Origin: Caldimonas mangrovi
GTDB taxonomy: Bacteria > Pseudomonadota > Gammaproteobacteria > Burkholderiales > Burkholderiaceae_C
Direction: 5' to 3'
NCBI RefSeq assembly: GCF_023721835.1
Contig: NZ_JAMKFE010000006.1
Coordinates: forward strand, 124,001-188,000
Length of the DNA stretch: 64,000 bases
The notes beneath the pieces were generated by a model. That model was given only the letters and a program-made list of their open reading frames with translations, was not told the origin of the DNA and did not search any database. Below, piece after piece: positions 56,249 through 64,000 of this stretch (within the stretch, counting starts at the first letter, position 1; each line of letters starts with the position of its first letter). A program made the position numbers and the translations under genes.

Positions 56249-57373
56249 TCATCCCTTCCAGGTGAACGGGAAGAGGAACTGCCTCCAGAAGCCGTTGGGC
56301 ACGTAGTCGCCCACCACGCCGTACTGGTTCGGCCATTTGCGGTCGGCGGTCACCGCAGTGCCGAACAGGTAGTCGAGGAAGGCGAAGTGCGCCGCGTAGT
56401 TCTTGTCGATCGCCTCGTCGTCCTGCGAATGGTGCCAGTGGTGGAAGTTGGGCGTGACGATGACGTAGCGCAACGGCCCCAGGCGCACGCTGACGTTGGC
56501 GTGGTTGAACACCGCCTGGAAACCGACGATCACGATGTAGGTGTCGATCACTTCCTTCGAGAAACCGAGCACGAAGATCGGCGCCAGCACCAGCGTGCGC
56601 GTCAGCAGCAACTCGAGGATGTGCTGCCGCGAGCCCGCCATCCAGTCCATGCTCTTGACGCTGTGGTGCACCGCGTGCAGGCGCCACAGCAGCGGCACTT
56701 CGTGGTACGCCCGGTGCGTCCAGTACTGGACCAGGTCGGCCACGAGAACGATGGCGAACAGTGCGATGGGGAAGGGCAGGTCGCGCACCCAGGCCTGCAC
56801 GCCGTCCTTGACGGCCCAGCCGAACAGCTTGTGCACCAGCAGGTTGGTCGCCAGCAGCACGAAGCCGACCACCATGTGGTTGACGATGAAGTGGTGGAAA
56901 TCGGTCTGCCATTCGGGCCGGAACACCGGCTGCTCGCGCCGCAGCGGGAACAGCTTTTCGATGAAGACGAAAATCAGCGTCGAGCCGAGCAGGTCGAGGA
57001 TGAACCAGTCGAGGCCGATGTAGGGCGTGTTGTCCGGGAAATCGTTGACCGGCACCTTGTGCCCCCCGAGCACCAGCGTCAGCGCGATCAGCGTGAAGGC
57101 CGAGAATGACAGCCAGCGCACACGGCCGAAGACGATGTTGAACAACGCGATCGAGCCGGCGATCACCATCGCCCAATACATCACCAGACGCATCGCGTCG
57201 ACGTCGTACGACTTGCGCAGCTGCGGCGTCGTCAGGTACTCGGGGAAGTGGAAGGCGAGCACGCCGAGCAGGCAGAGTATCGCGAGCGTCAAGGCGATCA
57301 CGCCGGAGGTCATGCCGGTGCCGCGGCGCAATGTGCCGTGCGATTCGGTGAGCTGGTTGAGTTTGTCTAGCAT
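56249..57373 (-). CDS. Fatty acid hydroxylase/sterol desaturase family membrane protein
   Basis: 374 residues with several N-terminal membrane helices (about 22-155) followed by the di-iron membrane oxygenase core. The three His clusters are visible: HRAYHEVPLLW, HAVHHSVKSMDW and NFHHWHHSQDDEAIDKNYA. Members hydroxylate or desaturate lipids; the substrate is unknown. The family's typical EKLFP segment follows the first helices. A GATAAT -10-like box lies about 54 bases before ATG 57373. It is divergent from the MFS gene and 35 bases upstream of the flavoprotein gene. Confidence 0.9.
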   Translation of the reverse strand: MLDKLNQLTESHGTLRRGTGMTSGVIALTLAILCLLGVLAFHFPEYLTTPQLRKSYDVDAMRLVMYWAMVIAGSIALFNIVFGRVRWLSFSAFTLIALTLVLGGHKVPVNDFPDNTPYIGLDWFILDLLGSTLIFVFIEKLFPLRREQPVFRPEWQTDFHHFIVNHMVVGFVLLATNLLVHKLFGWAVKDGVQAWVRDLPFPIALFAIVLVADLVQYWTHRAYHEVPLLWRLHAVHHSVKSMDWMAGSRQHILELLLTRTLVLAPIFVLGFSKEVIDTYIVIVGFQAVFNHANVSVRLGPLRYVIVTPNFHHWHHSQDDEAIDKNYAAHFAFLDYLFGTAVTADRKWPNQYGVVGDYVPNGFWRQFLFPFTWKG

Positions 57374-57426
57374 TCGTGTTCCCTCCAGGGATGCGCCGCG
57401 GTGCGCGGCCCCTTGCGCCGCGCGGA

Positions 57427-57471
57427 ATTATCCGGGGCGCCGCGGCAGCTTGGGTGGGTGCTCCCTAGAAT
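57427..57471. promoter_or_regulatory. Divergent -10 boxes between sterol-desaturase-like and MFS genes
   Basis: Minus-strand GATAAT (57432-57427) toward the desaturase-like gene; plus-strand TAGAAT (57466-57471), preceded by GCTCCC, toward the MFS gene with a leader of about 45 bases. Confidence 0.4.
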
Positions 57472-57522
57472 GAGGGGCTGCGCGGCGGCGGTGACCGCCG
57501 CGCCGTCTCCTGCACACCACCC

Positions 57523-58686
57523 ATGTCCATGCCTGCCAGCGAGCCAACGGCTCGCGACGTGCCGTCCTTGCCTGCTGCGCGCTGGGCGACGCGCACGCAC
57601 TTCTTCTGCAGCGGTTTCCTGTTCGCGACCTGGGGCGTGCACATCCCCACCGTCAAGGCGCACTACGAGATCGGCGAGGGGGCGCTGGGGCTGGCGCTGC
57701 TGGCCGCCGGCATTGGCGCGCTGCTCGGGCTGTCGCGCGCCGGCACGCTGGTCGGCCGCTTCGGCGCCAAGGGCGTCGCACTGGTTTGCGGGGTGGCGTC
57801 GGCCGCGATGCTGGGCCTGCTGCTCATCCTGCCCGGTTACGCCGGGCTGCTGGCGGCGCTGGCGGTCTTCGGCGGCGCAAGCAGCATCTTCGACGTCGCG
57901 ATCAACGCCGAGGCGTCCGAACTGGAGCGCCGGCAGGCACGGCCCATCATGAGCCACTTCCACGCGATGTTCAGCCTCGGCGGCATGGCCGGGGCAGCCA
58001 TCGGCAGCCTGCTGCTCGGCTGGCAGGTCGACGCGATGAGCCACCTCGTCGGTGTGGCCGTTGCAGGCGCCCTGGCGATCGGCGCCGCCTGCCTGCAGAT
58101 GCTGCCGCCCGAGCAGGCGGGCGAGGACGCCGGCTTCAGCCTGCCGCGCGGCGCCTTGCTGCTGCTGGGCGTGCTCGCCGCGCTCGGCTTGATTTCCGAG
58201 GGCGCGATGTACGACTGGAGCGTGCTGTACCTGCAGAACGAGCTCGGCAGCCCGCAGGACCAAGCGGCGCTGGCCTATGCCAGCTTCTCCGGCGCGATGG
58301 CGCTGGCGCGCTTTGCCGGCGACTGGGTGCGTTCGCGCACCAGTCCCGCCACCTTGATGCGCGCGAGTGCCGCACTGTCGGCTGCGGCGATGGCACTGGT
58401 GCTGCTGGTCGGGCACCCGGGGGTCGCGCTGGTCGGCTTTGCGTTCGTCGGTGTCGGTCTGGGCAACGTGGTGCCGGTGCTGTTCAGTGCGGCCGCGCAT
58501 GTGCCGGGCACCAGTCCGGCGCACGGTATTGCAGCCGTCTCGTCGGTCGGGTACCTCGGCTTCATGGCGGGGCCGCCGCTGATCGGGGTGCTCGCGCAGG
58601 GCTCGTCGTTGACGGCGGCGCTGTTCGTCGTCGTGCTGTTCACGGCCGTGCTGGCCGGGTTGTCGAGGCGCGCGCTGCCCCGGTAG
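57523..58686 (+). CDS. Major facilitator superfamily transporter (YbjJ-like)
   Basis: 387 residues, 12 helices. Helix 1 FFCSGFLFATWGVHIPTVKAHYEIGEGALGLALL is typical of the YbjJ/inner membrane protein group; the helix 2-3 loop reads GTLVGRFGAKGV; mid-protein SHFHAMFSLGGMAGAAIG and EGAMYDWSVLYL are conserved there. Substrate unknown; some relatives are linked to sugar or peptidoglycan fragment transport, but that is not safe here. Start at ATG 57523; a second in-frame ATG two codons later (57529) is equally likely. Followed by a LysE-type exporter after 24 bases. Confidence 0.87.
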   Translation: MSMPASEPTARDVPSLPAARWATRTHFFCSGFLFATWGVHIPTVKAHYEIGEGALGLALLAAGIGALLGLSRAGTLVGRFGAKGVALVCGVASAAMLGLLLILPGYAGLLAALAVFGGASSIFDVAINAEASELERRQARPIMSHFHAMFSLGGMAGAAIGSLLLGWQVDAMSHLVGVAVAGALAIGAACLQMLPPEQAGEDAGFSLPRGALLLLGVLAALGLISEGAMYDWSVLYLQNELGSPQDQAALAYASFSGAMALARFAGDWVRSRTSPATLMRASAALSAAAMALVLLVGHPGVALVGFAFVGVGLGNVVPVLFSAAAHVPGTSPAHGIAAVSSVGYLGFMAGPPLIGVLAQGSSLTAALFVVVLFTAVLAGLSRRALPR

Positions 58687-58710
58687 CGCCGCAGGAAAGC
58701 AGAGTCGCTC

Positions 58711-59337
58711 GTGGCTTGGGATGTCTGGTTGGCATACTTCTTCGCATCGTGGGCGATGGCCCTGTCGCCCGGGTCAGGGGCGGTGCTGTCGATGAGCCAT
58801 GGGCTGTCGTACGGCGTGCGTCCGACGACGGTCACCATCCTGGGTCTGCAGCTCGGGCTGCTGTTCACGCTGGTGATTGCGGGCGCGGGCCTGGGAGCGC
58901 TGCTGCTCGCTTCAGAAACGGCATTCACCCTGGTCAAGGTGGCCGGTGCGTTGTATCTGCTGTGGCTCGGTGTGCAGCAATGGCGCTCGAAAGATGCCGC
59001 CGCGGGTGCAGTGCAGGTCGCACCGATGTCGGCCCGGAGGCGCTTCCTGACCGGCACGTTGACCAACGCGACCAATCCGAAAGGCATCGTCTTCATGGTT
59101 GCCGTGTTGCCGCAGTTCATCGACCCTGCGCGCCCGTTGCTGCTGCAGTTGTTGATCCTGGGCGTCACCAGCTGCGCGGTCGATCTGGTCGTCATGCACG
59201 GCTACGCCTTGCTCGCAGCGCGCATGCAGCAACTGCTGCGCGGCGCCGGCGCAGCGCGGTGGCAGAACCGCATCTTCGGCGGCCTGCTGATGGCGATGGG
59301 CGCAGCGCTGTTTTTCGTCAGGCGGCAGCCGCACTGA
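58711..59337 (+). CDS. LysE/RhtB-family amino acid exporter
   Basis: 208 residues, six helices, from GTG 58711. Typical features: FFASWAMALSPGSGAVLSMSHGLSYG (the SPG motif), KVAGALYLLWLGVQQWRS and FLTGTLTNATNPKGIVFMVAVLPQFI (the NPK motif). RhtB-type members export homoserine, threonine or other amino acids; specificity unknown. Its 3' end overlaps the convergent cobA by 20 bases. Confidence 0.92.
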   Translation: MAWDVWLAYFFASWAMALSPGSGAVLSMSHGLSYGVRPTTVTILGLQLGLLFTLVIAGAGLGALLLASETAFTLVKVAGALYLLWLGVQQWRSKDAAAGAVQVAPMSARRRFLTGTLTNATNPKGIVFMVAVLPQFIDPARPLLLQLLILGVTSCAVDLVVMHGYALLAARMQQLLRGAGAARWQNRIFGGLLMAMGAALFFVRRQPH

Positions 59338-60109
59338 GCGCCGGTGCCGACAGCGGCAGCGCCTGCAAGCCGCGCAGCACATCGCCGACGATGATGATCG
59401 CCGGGCTGCCGATGCCTTCGCGTGCGAGCATGGTCTGCAGTTGCCCGAGCTCGGTGACGACGTGGCGCAGCTGCGGCAGGCTCGCATGCTGCACCACCGC
59501 CAACGGCGTTTCGGCCGGCAGGCCCTGCAGCAGCCCCGATTCGATCTGCCCGGCCTGCGCCACCCCCATGTAGACGACCAGCGTGTAGCCCTGTGCGGCC
59601 GTGCGCGCGAGTTGCGGCCAGTCCAGCGGTGCCTCGCCGGCCTTCGCGTGGCCGGTGACGAAGATCACGCCGTGCGCATGGTCGCGATGGGTCAACGGCA
59701 CGCCGAGCCCGGTAACGGCAGCCAGGCCGGACGTGATGCCGTTGATCACGTCGACCTCGACGCCCGCCGCACGCAGATGCTCGGCCTCCTCGCCGCCGCG
59801 GCCGAAGACGAAGGGGTCGCCGCCTTTCAGGCGCACGACCCGCTCGCCTTTCAGCGCTTCGGTGGCCATCAGCCGTTCGATGAAGGCCTGCGGGGTGCTC
59901 TTGCAGCCGCCGCGCTTGCCGACATGGACGATGCGGGCGCTGCGGCGCGCATAACGCAGCACGCCCTCGCCGACCAGATCGTCGACGAGCAGCACGGTGG
60001 CGGCGCGAATGGCCTTGACGGCCTTGATGGTCAGCAGATCCGGGTCGCCGGGGCCGGCACCGACGAGGGCGACGCGGGGGATCGTGGCGGGTTCAGGCAG
60101 TGCGTTCAT
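59318..60109 (-). CDS. cobA: Uroporphyrinogen-III C-methyltransferase (SUMT)
   Basis: Two SAM-dependent methylations giving precorrin-2, the first step to siroheme (needed by nitrite and sulfite reductase) and cobalamin. 263 residues: VALVGAGPGDPDLLTIKAVKAI, RIVHVGKRGGCKSTPQ, VVRLKGGDPFVFGRGGEEAEHL, VINGITSGLAAVTGLGVPLTHRDHA, VVYMGVAQ. The monofunctional CobA form, not the CysG fusion. It overlaps the ybiB end by 17 bases and follows nasA, so siroheme for assimilatory nitrite reduction is the probable purpose (inference). Confidence 0.94.
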   Translation of the reverse strand: MNALPEPATIPRVALVGAGPGDPDLLTIKAVKAIRAATVLLVDDLVGEGVLRYARRSARIVHVGKRGGCKSTPQAFIERLMATEALKGERVVRLKGGDPFVFGRGGEEAEHLRAAGVEVDVINGITSGLAAVTGLGVPLTHRDHAHGVIFVTGHAKAGEAPLDWPQLARTAAQGYTLVVYMGVAQAGQIESGLLQGLPAETPLAVVQHASLPQLRHVVTELGQLQTMLAREGIGSPAIIIVGDVLRGLQALPLSAPALSAAAA

Positions 60110-61052
60110 GTGGGGTGGAAGTGGCGGCTGGCAGACGCGCGAGCGCTTGCAAGAGGCATTCCACCTGCTGCAGCAGCGCTGCCGGGGCCGGCTTTTCCCC
60201 GCTGGCCACCGCCTGGATGTAGAGGGCGGTGGTTGCCGCATCGCATTCCCGCGGCAGGATCGGCATCTCGGTCAGCACGCCTTCGCGCGCCGCTACGCTG
60301 AGTGCCGGTTGCGCAACGCCGTCGAGGAACAGCTCCATCTTCGGCGTGCGCCGCGGGTCGGCCACCGGCTCGCCTTCGGTGCCCCGCATCAGCAGCGCAT
60401 TGGCCCGAGTGCGCTGCAGGAAGTCCGTCAACGTGCGGCCGTACTCCGGGTGGGTGTAGTTGACGACGCGCAAGGCCGTGCCGGGCGGGCAGGGGTCGAG
60501 CAGCTTGGCCACCGTGTGCCCCGGGTTGCGCAGGCCGATGACCCAGCGCGCGTCCAGCAACCGTGCCAGCGGCGGACAGAGGTGTTCGGTGCGGATGAAC
60601 ACCGGCTCGCGCCGGCGCCAGGCGTGCTCGATGCCGGCCGCGTCCTGCGCCACGGGCAACCCCAGGTCGTGGAAGATCTCGGCCGTGGTGACGCGTCCCG
60701 GGTCCTTCGCCATGCCGTGCACCAAAACGGGGACGCCCTCCTGGGCCAGCAACTGCGCCAGCAGCGGGGTCAGGTTCGGCAACTTGCGGGCGCCGTTGTA
60801 CGACGGCAGCACCAGCATGGGGCGTTCGCAGGCGATGGGCAGGCAGCGCTCGGAGGTGGCGGCAAGGAAACCGTCCAGTTCGTCGAGCGACTCGCCCTTG
60901 ATCCGCATCGCGATGGCGAAGGCGCCGATCTCGAGGTCGGTGACTTCGCCGTCGAGCACCTGTGTCATCAGGTCGTAGGCCTGGTCACGGTCGAGGGCGC
61001 GTGCGCCGTCCTTGCCGCGGCCGATCTCCTTGATGTACTTGGCGATGCTCAT
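60093..61052 (-). CDS. ybiB: YbiB/TrpD2-type anthranilate phosphoribosyltransferase-like protein
   Basis: 319 residues with the TrpD fold: helical N-terminal domain (IAKYIKEIGRGKDGARALDRDQAYDLMTQVL), VLPSYNGARKLPNLTPLLAQLLAQEGVPVLVHG and VIGLRNPGHTVAKLLDP. The TrpD2 group lost anthranilate PRPP chemistry; E. coli YbiB binds DNA without sequence preference and is LexA-regulated (established for E. coli only). Here it lies between nasA and cobA, a neighbourhood repeated in related genomes. ATG 61052 (MSIAKY) fits; the frame runs on upstream without homology. 61053-61226 has no gene. Confidence 0.88.
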   Translation of the reverse strand: MSIAKYIKEIGRGKDGARALDRDQAYDLMTQVLDGEVTDLEIGAFAIAMRIKGESLDELDGFLAATSERCLPIACERPMLVLPSYNGARKLPNLTPLLAQLLAQEGVPVLVHGMAKDPGRVTTAEIFHDLGLPVAQDAAGIEHAWRRREPVFIRTEHLCPPLARLLDARWVIGLRNPGHTVAKLLDPCPPGTALRVVNYTHPEYGRTLTDFLQRTRANALLMRGTEGEPVADPRRTPKMELFLDGVAQPALSVAAREGVLTEMPILPRECDAATTALYIQAVASGEKPAPAALLQQVECLLQALARLPAATSTPHERTA

Positions 61053-61226
61053 CGGGACGGGCCCTGCGCAGGACGGGATGCCGGGCAGCGGCGTGACGGG
61101 CGGGGCAGCGCGTGGTTCATGTCTCTCCTTGGACCGCTGGGGCCGGTGCTTGTTCGCGGGCAATCCGCAATTCTCACGCCAGCCGTGACGGACCGTTTCC
61201 GCTGCGCCCCGCAGCCCCTGCTGACT

Positions 61227-64000
61227 TCATGCAGCAGCGAGCTGCACCCGCACCAGCCGCTTCAACTCGGGCAGGCACGAGCCGCAGTTGGTGCCGCACT
61301 TCAGCTGCTCCTGCAACTGCGCCAGCCGCGCATCGGCGCTGCCACTGCATCGCGCCAGCGTTGTGGTGATCTGGGTTTCGCGCACGTTGAAGCAGGTGCA
61401 CACCTGCCGGCTTGCGGCTTGCACCGCAACGGGCGGTTTCGCTCCAGGCACGAGCAGCAGGCGCCCATAGGACTGCGCGGGCAGGCTGTCCTGAAGGAGT
61501 GTCTTGATCCAGCTCTCGGCCCGGATGTCGCCGGCCAGCACGAAGGCTTCGAGCGTGGCTTCTCGGTTGCCGCTCGGCACCAGCCGCATCGCACGGCGCT
61601 GCCCTTTGCGTGCGTCCGCATAACGCAGGGCGTCGGTGCCGGTGAGGCCGAGCACGCCTTCGATGCGGGCAAGCACATCGGGCGACGGCGCTTCGTGCGC
61701 GGCCGCGCGGAACAGCACGCCGGTCACGCCGCGCTCGCTCGGTTCGCGGCCGAACGGCACGCACGTCGCGAACGGGAACTGCCGCATCATTGAGCGCAAC
61801 TGCTCGCGGGCGTGCAAGGCCCGGTCCTGCGGCAGCCAGGCGGCGCCGAGCACGCTCCATGGCAGCTCCGCCTTCAGGATCTTGACCGCTGCGTGCTTCA
61901 ACTCCGGCTGCTTCGATGTCGGGCAGAACGCGGGCGTCGTCAGCGCATTGACGCCGTAGACGCGCTCGCCGGTGCTGGTGCAGCCGGACAGATACTCCTC
62001 GCCCCAGTGCATCGCGATGAAGGCCTGCGCAGACGCGACCTGCTGACTCGCCTGCGCCGGCAGCAGCAATGCGGCGCGGCGCGACGTCACATAGACGAGG
62101 TCGCCATCCTTCAGCCCGAGGCGCACCATGTCCTGTGCGTTCATCTCGACCGCGGGTTCGGGCACATGGCCGAACAACCGGCCCAGCGTGCCGGTGCGGC
62201 TCATGCCATGCCAATGGTCGCGCAGGCGGCCGGTGGTCAGGCTGAACGGGTAGCGGGCCTCGCGCGGTTCGGCCACCGGTGTGTAGGCGACGTTGGCGAA
62301 ACGCGCACGGCCGTCGGGCGTCGGAAAGCGCCCATCTTCATAAAGCCGAGCCTTGCCCGCGGTTGCGCCCTGAGGCAGCGGCCATTGTTGCGGCGCACGT
62401 TCCAGCATGGCGTAGCTCATGCCGGTGATGTCGAGATCACGCCCGCGCGTGCTCTCGCGGTGTTCGTTCCAGATCTCTTCCGGGGTGGCGTAAGGGAACA
62501 GCGTCGCCTGGCCGTTCAGCCGCCCCGGCAGGCGGGATTCGAGCCGCCGCGCGAAGCCGACCACGGCCTGCCAGTCGTGCCGCGCCTGCACCGGCGGCGG
62601 GACCGCGGGGCGCACGCGCGAAATGCGGCGTTCGCTGTTGGTAACGGTCCCGTCCTTCTCGCCCCACGTCGTTGCTGGCAGCAGCAGGTCGGCGTAGGCG
62701 CAGGTCGCGGTGGTCGAAAAGGCTTCCTGGACCACGACGAACTCGGCGCGCTGCAGGGCACGGCGCACGGTCGGTTGGTCGGGCAGCGACTGCGCCGGGT
62801 TGGTGCATGAAATCCACAACGCCTTGATCTCGCCGCGCGCGGCCGCGTCGAACATCTCGATCGCGGTCTTGCCGGGCGTGGCCGGCACGTCAGCCACCCC
62901 CCACAGCCGTGCCACTTCGGCGCGGTGCTCGGGGTTGGCCATGTCGCGGTGGGCACTGAGCAGGTTGGCGAGCCCGCCCACCTCGCGCCCGCCCATGGCA
63001 TTGGGCTGGCCGGTCAGCGAAAAAGGGCCCGCGCCCGGCTTGCCGATCTGGCCGGTGGCAAGGTGCAGGTTCACGAGTGCCGCATTCTTCGCGGTGCCGC
63101 TGCTGCTCTGGTTCAGCCCCTGGCAGTACAGCGACAGCGTGGATTTCGAGGACCCGAACCATTGCGCAGCCTGCACCAGGGCCGCCTCGTCGATGCCGCA
63201 GATGCGGGCGGCCTCTTTGGGCGTGTAGTCGCGCACGGTGGACTTCAAGGCGTCGAAGCCGGTGGTGTGCGCGGCGATGTAGGCGGGGTCGATGTGTCCG
63301 TCCCACATCAGCAGGTGCAGCATGCCGTGGAACAGCGCGACATCGGTACCGGGCAGCAGTGGCAGGTACAGGTCGGCGACGTCGGCCGTCTCGGTGCGGC
63401 GCGGGTCGGCCACGATCAGCTTGAGCTTCGGATTGGCGCGCCTGGCGTCCTCGATGCGGCGGAACAGGATGGGATGCGCATAGGCCGTGTTGGACCCGAC
63501 GATGAAGATCACCTCGGCATGCTCCACGTCGTCGTAGCAGTTCGGCGGCGCATCCGCTCCCAGCGTCTGCTTGTAGCCGGCCACTGCGCTGCTCATGCAC
63601 AGCCGCGAGTTGGTGTCGACGTTGTTGGTGCCGATCAGGCCCTTCGCGAGTTTGTTGAAGACGTAATAGTCCTCGGTCAGCAACTGACCCGAAATATAAA
63701 AACCCACGGCATCAGGGCCATGGCGCTGCACGATGTCCGCGAAGCGGTCAGCCGCTTCGTCGAGCGCCGTGTCCCAGCCGACGGTCTGCGGCGCTGCGCC
63801 GCGCTCAGCGCGTCGTTGCGGCTGCAGCAACCGCGCCTGCAGGGAGACGGGTGCCGCTGCTGTGAGATGCAGCGTGCTGCCCTTGGTGCACAGCCGACCG
63901 AAGTTCGCCGGGTGGTCCGGATCGCCACGTACACCGGTGATCTGGTCGCCTTTCGATTCGATGATCACGCCGCAACCCACCCCGCAGTAGGAGCAGGTGG
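61227..64000 (-). CDS. nasA: Assimilatory nitrate reductase catalytic subunit with C-terminal BFD [2Fe-2S] domain, 5' end cut
   Basis: Mo-bisMGD enzyme reducing nitrate to nitrite in the cytosol. The frame is open at the right edge: TCSYCGVGCGV (63998 downward) is the N-terminal [4Fe-4S] Cys motif, so only about the first dozen residues are missing. Then GRLCTKGS, KGLIGTNNVDTNSRLCMSSAV, YCQGLNQSSSGTAKNAALVNLHLATGQIGKPGAGPFSLTGQPNAMGGREVGG, molydopterin dinucleotide-binding C-terminal domain (LTTGRLRDHWHGMSRTG), and a BFD-like end (about 860 on) with CTCFNVRE and CGTNCGSCLPEL, as in NasA of the FAD/NADH-free type. Needs Mo cofactor (mog, 45.6 kb). Confidence 0.95.
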   Translation of the reverse strand, partial: TCSYCGVGCGVIIESKGDQITGVRGDPDHPANFGRLCTKGSTLHLTAAAPVSLQARLLQPQRRAERGAAPQTVGWDTALDEAADRFADIVQRHGPDAVGFYISGQLLTEDYYVFNKLAKGLIGTNNVDTNSRLCMSSAVAGYKQTLGADAPPNCYDDVEHAEVIFIVGSNTAYAHPILFRRIEDARRANPKLKLIVADPRRTETADVADLYLPLLPGTDVALFHGMLHLLMWDGHIDPAYIAAHTTGFDALKSTVRDYTPKEAARICGIDEAALVQAAQWFGSSKSTLSLYCQGLNQSSSGTAKNAALVNLHLATGQIGKPGAGPFSLTGQPNAMGGREVGGLANLLSAHRDMANPEHRAEVARLWGVADVPATPGKTAIEMFDAAARGEIKALWISCTNPAQSLPDQPTVRRALQRAEFVVVQEAFSTTATCAYADLLLPATTWGEKDGTVTNSERRISRVRPAVPPPVQARHDWQAVVGFARRLESRLPGRLNGQATLFPYATPEEIWNEHRESTRGRDLDITGMSYAMLERAPQQWPLPQGATAGKARLYEDGRFPTPDGRARFANVAYTPVAEPREARYPFSLTTGRLRDHWHGMSRTGTLGRLFGHVPEPAVEMNAQDMVRLGLKDGDLVYVTSRRAALLLPAQASQQVASAQAFIAMHWGEEYLSGCTSTGERVYGVNALTTPAFCPTSKQPELKHAAVKILKAELPWSVLGAAWLPQDRALHAREQLRSMMRQFPFATCVPFGREPSERGVTGVLFRAAAHEAPSPDVLARIEGVLGLTGTDALRYADARKGQRRAMRLVPSGNREATLEAFVLAGDIRAESWIKTLLQDSLPAQSYGRLLLVPGAKPPVAVQAASRQVCTCFNVRETQITTTLARCSGSADARLAQLQEQLKCGTNCGSCLPELKRLVRVQLAAA

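Overview
The window is a strongly GC-rich, densely packed piece of a chromosome. Its core genes, gene order and transport genes (pyrG-kdsA-eno-ftsB, TRAP systems, an orphan Bug-type binding protein, nasA-ybiB-cobA) point to a betaproteobacterium of the order Burkholderiales, most like the Rubrivivax/Caldimonas/Leptothrix group. That placement is inference from gene content, not from a marker-gene comparison. I see no tRNA, rRNA, CRISPR array, prophage or insertion sequence, and no gene-free stretch longer than about 300 bases.

Layout. 1-4.7 kb (minus): ABC exporter, thyA, an EamA transporter, folA and xth (cut by the left edge), joined by short gaps or overlaps. 4.7-9.7 kb (plus): a MarR repressor, two matching palindromic operators, and a three-part drug pump (NodT-type outer membrane lipoprotein with a frameshift, HlyD/EmrA-type adaptor, DHA2/EmrB-type permease). 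9.7-17.9 kb: an AttH/CrtC-like protein and an FtsX-type permease, separated from their likely ATPase by a plus-strand diguanylate cyclase and a decayed metallo-beta-lactamase-fold gene; then miaA and a Bcr/CflA transporter. 18-19.8 kb: a PA2779/PA2778 pair plus a small membrane protein. 19.8-34 kb: housekeeping genes (pseudouridine synthase, mutL, dedA, amiC, tsaE, queG, xerD, marC, gamma carbonic anhydrase, hslO) and an orphan Bug protein.

34-44 kb (minus): two packed groups. suhB-mutS-Anbu-hydrolase is followed by pyrG, then, after a terminator-like hairpin, kdsA-DUF1330-eno-ftsB. 44-48 kb: trmJ, cysE, a MogA-like gene, yjgA and pmbA. 48-53.5 kb: two near-identical TakP-like TRAP binding proteins facing a convergent dctQM pair. 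53.6-57.4 kb: rpsU, yqeY, a small phosphatase/sulfurtransferase-like protein, an HI0933-type flavoprotein and a sterol-desaturase-family membrane enzyme. 57.5-59.3 kb: two exporters. 59.3-64 kb (minus): assimilatory nitrate reductase (cut by the right edge), ybiB and the siroheme methyltransferase cobA.

The observations I rate highest are: a MarR circuit readable from two near-identical operators; a repeated arrangement in which a -10 box lies only 6-8 bases before a start codon, suggesting leaderless mRNAs (including mutL and queG); queG and tsaE starting divergently inside one ATGCAT; an ABC operon split by other genes; an Anbu proteasome-like gene coupled to mutS without its usual partners; a possible C39-like protease/substrate pair; and tandem TakP-like binding proteins. 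I did not find a clearly new multi-gene defence or mobile system.
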